Part shown: in pieces, positions 6,441 to 7,408 of the stretch
Numbering within the stretch: position 1 is the stretch's first letter
How the letters are laid out: every line of letters begins with the position of its first letter
DNA from: Asaia bogorensis
Lineage (GTDB): Bacteria > Pseudomonadota > Alphaproteobacteria > Acetobacterales > Acetobacteraceae
Direction: 5' to 3'
NCBI GenBank assembly: GCA_945871455.1
Contig: CAMBXJ010000214.1
Coordinates: 1 to 7,408 of the forward strand
Length of the DNA stretch: 7,408 bases
Notes under the pieces: generated by a model
The model's database searches: none
The model's input: only the letters and a program-made list of their open reading frames with translations
What the model was told of the DNA's origin: nothing
Made by a program: the position numbers and the translations under genes

Positions 6441-7408
6441 GTGAGCGGCGAACTGCCTCCGATCGGGCTCTGGAGCTATTCCCAGCACGATGATCGCCGC
6501 GCGCGCGGGCGATTGAGCCAATTGCGCGCGCTGCTGGCAGAGGAACTGGAAGCTCGTTTCGGGCAGCTTGCTGGAGTGCGGCTGTTCCAGGATGTCCCGG
6601 CGATCGCGTATGGCGATCTGTGGGAACAGAAGATCACCGATGCGCTGAACCAATGTTCCTTCCTGGTCCCGATCCTAACCCCGGATTTCCTGCAAAGCGA
6701 ATGGTGCTGCCTGGAAGTCCTCCATTTCCAGGACCGCGAGACTGCGCTCGGCCGCTCGGGCCTTATCTTCCCGATCCATTGGGTGGACACCGGGCGCATC
6801 GATCCCGCCAACCCCGCTCACGTGCATGATCGGCGCGTGTGGGACCGCTTGCGGGCCACCCAACGTGTGGAGTTGCATCCCTTTCGGCTGCATGAGCCCG
6901 AGAAATCGATCGAGGTGCAGCAGGCTCTGGTCACACTGGCCGACCGGATTGAGGCAGCCTTGCGTGGGGCAGGGGCCGCGGCGCGGGTTCCGTCGCCCTC
7001 AGCCCGCGCCAAACCGGGCGACATCATGCGCGACGCCCCTAACCTGCCGGAGATGGTGCTGATTCCCGCGGGCAGCTACCTGCGCGGGGTGCCGACTGCG
7101 GAATCGCAACGCGAGGACTCGCACGACTATGACGACAACGCTCGCCCGATCGCGCGTGTCACCATCGCGCGGCCGTTCTGGATGGGCCGCTATCCCGTCA
7201 CCCGGGGAGAATTCGCGGCCTTTATCGACAGCACCGGCCACAAGATGCCGAACGAGGCAACGACGGCCGAGCCGAACGCCGAAGGTAAATGGAGCTGCGA
7301 GCAACGCGGCAACCGCAACTGGCGCAACCCGGGCTTCAAGCAGACTGATCGTGACCCGGTGGTCTGCGTCGGCCACGATGACGCTCTAGCCTATCTCGCC
7401 TGGCTGAA
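6441..7408 (+). CDS. TIR domain - FGE-sulfatase (SUMF1-like) fusion protein, 3' end outside window
   Basis: The frame is open to the window end, giving 322 residues so far. GTG 6441 is the first possible start because TAG at 6432-6434 is in frame just upstream; AGGGA lies three bases before it. Residues about 7-175 are a TIR domain: strand-A motif GLWSYSQHD (9-17), LFQD (48-51), the helix WEQKITDALNQCS (61-73), the strand FLVPILTPDFL (74-84), then SEWCCLEV (86-93) with the WCxxE motif and Glu92 where NAD-cleaving TIR domains have their catalytic Glu. After a linker rich in Ala, Arg and Pro (about 174-200), an FGE-sulfatase/SUMF1 domain begins: NLPEMVLIPAGSYLRG (201-216), RPFWMGRYPVTRGEFAAFI (244-262) and WRNPGF (294-299) followed by DPVVCVGHDDALAYLAWL (305-322). 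The FGE C-terminal half, with any copper-binding Cys or a hypervariable segment, is not visible. Inferred role: TIR effector coupled to a ligand-binding C-type-lectin-fold sensor, possibly in defence or signalling. A true formylglycine generator is less likely. Confidence 0.88.
   Translation, partial: MSGELPPIGLWSYSQHDDRRARGRLSQLRALLAEELEARFGQLAGVRLFQDVPAIAYGDLWEQKITDALNQCSFLVPILTPDFLQSEWCCLEVLHFQDRETALGRSGLIFPIHWVDTGRIDPANPAHVHDRRVWDRLRATQRVELHPFRLHEPEKSIEVQQALVTLADRIEAALRGAGAAARVPSPSARAKPGDIMRDAPNLPEMVLIPAGSYLRGVPTAESQREDSHDYDDNARPIARVTIARPFWMGRYPVTRGEFAAFIDSTGHKMPNEATTAEPNAEGKWSCEQRGNRNWRNPGFKQTDRDPVVCVGHDDALAYLAWL

Noticed and set aside
6209..6493. 94-codon plus-strand frame and 67-75-codon minus-strand frames over the palindromic element
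   Set aside because: They are spurious translations of the REP-like repeat, of a type often mis-annotated as hypothetical proteins.
6399..6893. Minus- and plus-strand frames inside the TIR region
   Set aside because: Shadows of the TIR-FGE frame, which is open from 6441 to the window end and carries recognisable motifs of both domains.
6441..7408. Reading the FGE domain as a sulfatase-activating enzyme
   Set aside because: No sulfatase gene is present, the domain is fused to TIR, and the catalytic cysteine region is outside the window, so enzymatic function cannot be claimed.

Overview
The window looks like a GC-rich alphaproteobacterial chromosome, most likely a member of the Rhodospirillales. 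The reasons are its high GC with strong third-position G/C bias, the order radA - cvpA - purF - short-chain dehydrogenase, and a dispersed palindromic repeat of a type common in that group. This placement comes from recognising families and gene order, not from a database search.

Layout. Positions 94-618 on the minus strand hold the N-terminal part of an FkbM-type methyltransferase. It has visibly lower GC than the rest and appears cut short, so it may be a decayed, transferred gene. From 804 to 5347 runs a housekeeping cluster on the plus strand: radA (DNA recombination and repair), cvpA (inner-membrane protein), purF (first committed step of purine synthesis) and an SDR oxidoreductase. purF and the SDR overlap as TGATG. 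A degenerate 21-bp tandem repeat joins the radA stop to the cvpA start and keeps a small Ala-rich reading frame open that ends in an ATGA overlap with cvpA. From 5348 to 6440 there is about 1.1 kb without a convincing gene. It holds a diverged 32-bp direct duplication, several dyads, an interspersed REP-like palindromic element and a perfect 10-bp-stem hairpin.

The last feature, 6441 to the window end, is the most interesting. It is an open reading frame of at least 322 codons that joins an N-terminal TIR domain, retaining the WCxxE motif of NAD-cleaving TIRs, to the start of an FGE-sulfatase/SUMF1-type (C-type-lectin fold) domain. This is the architecture of a sensor-effector protein and may be a bacterial conflict or defence gene. 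FGE-type domains are also frequent targets of diversity-generating retroelements, but the C-terminal half where a variable region would lie is outside the window, as is any partner gene.

How the genes relate. RadA, CvpA and PurF are a conserved neighbourhood rather than a single pathway. The SDR is probably co-translated with purF, but its substrate is unknown and its usual catalytic Ser is replaced by Asp. The TIR-FGE gene has its own upstream region and looks independent of the housekeeping cluster.
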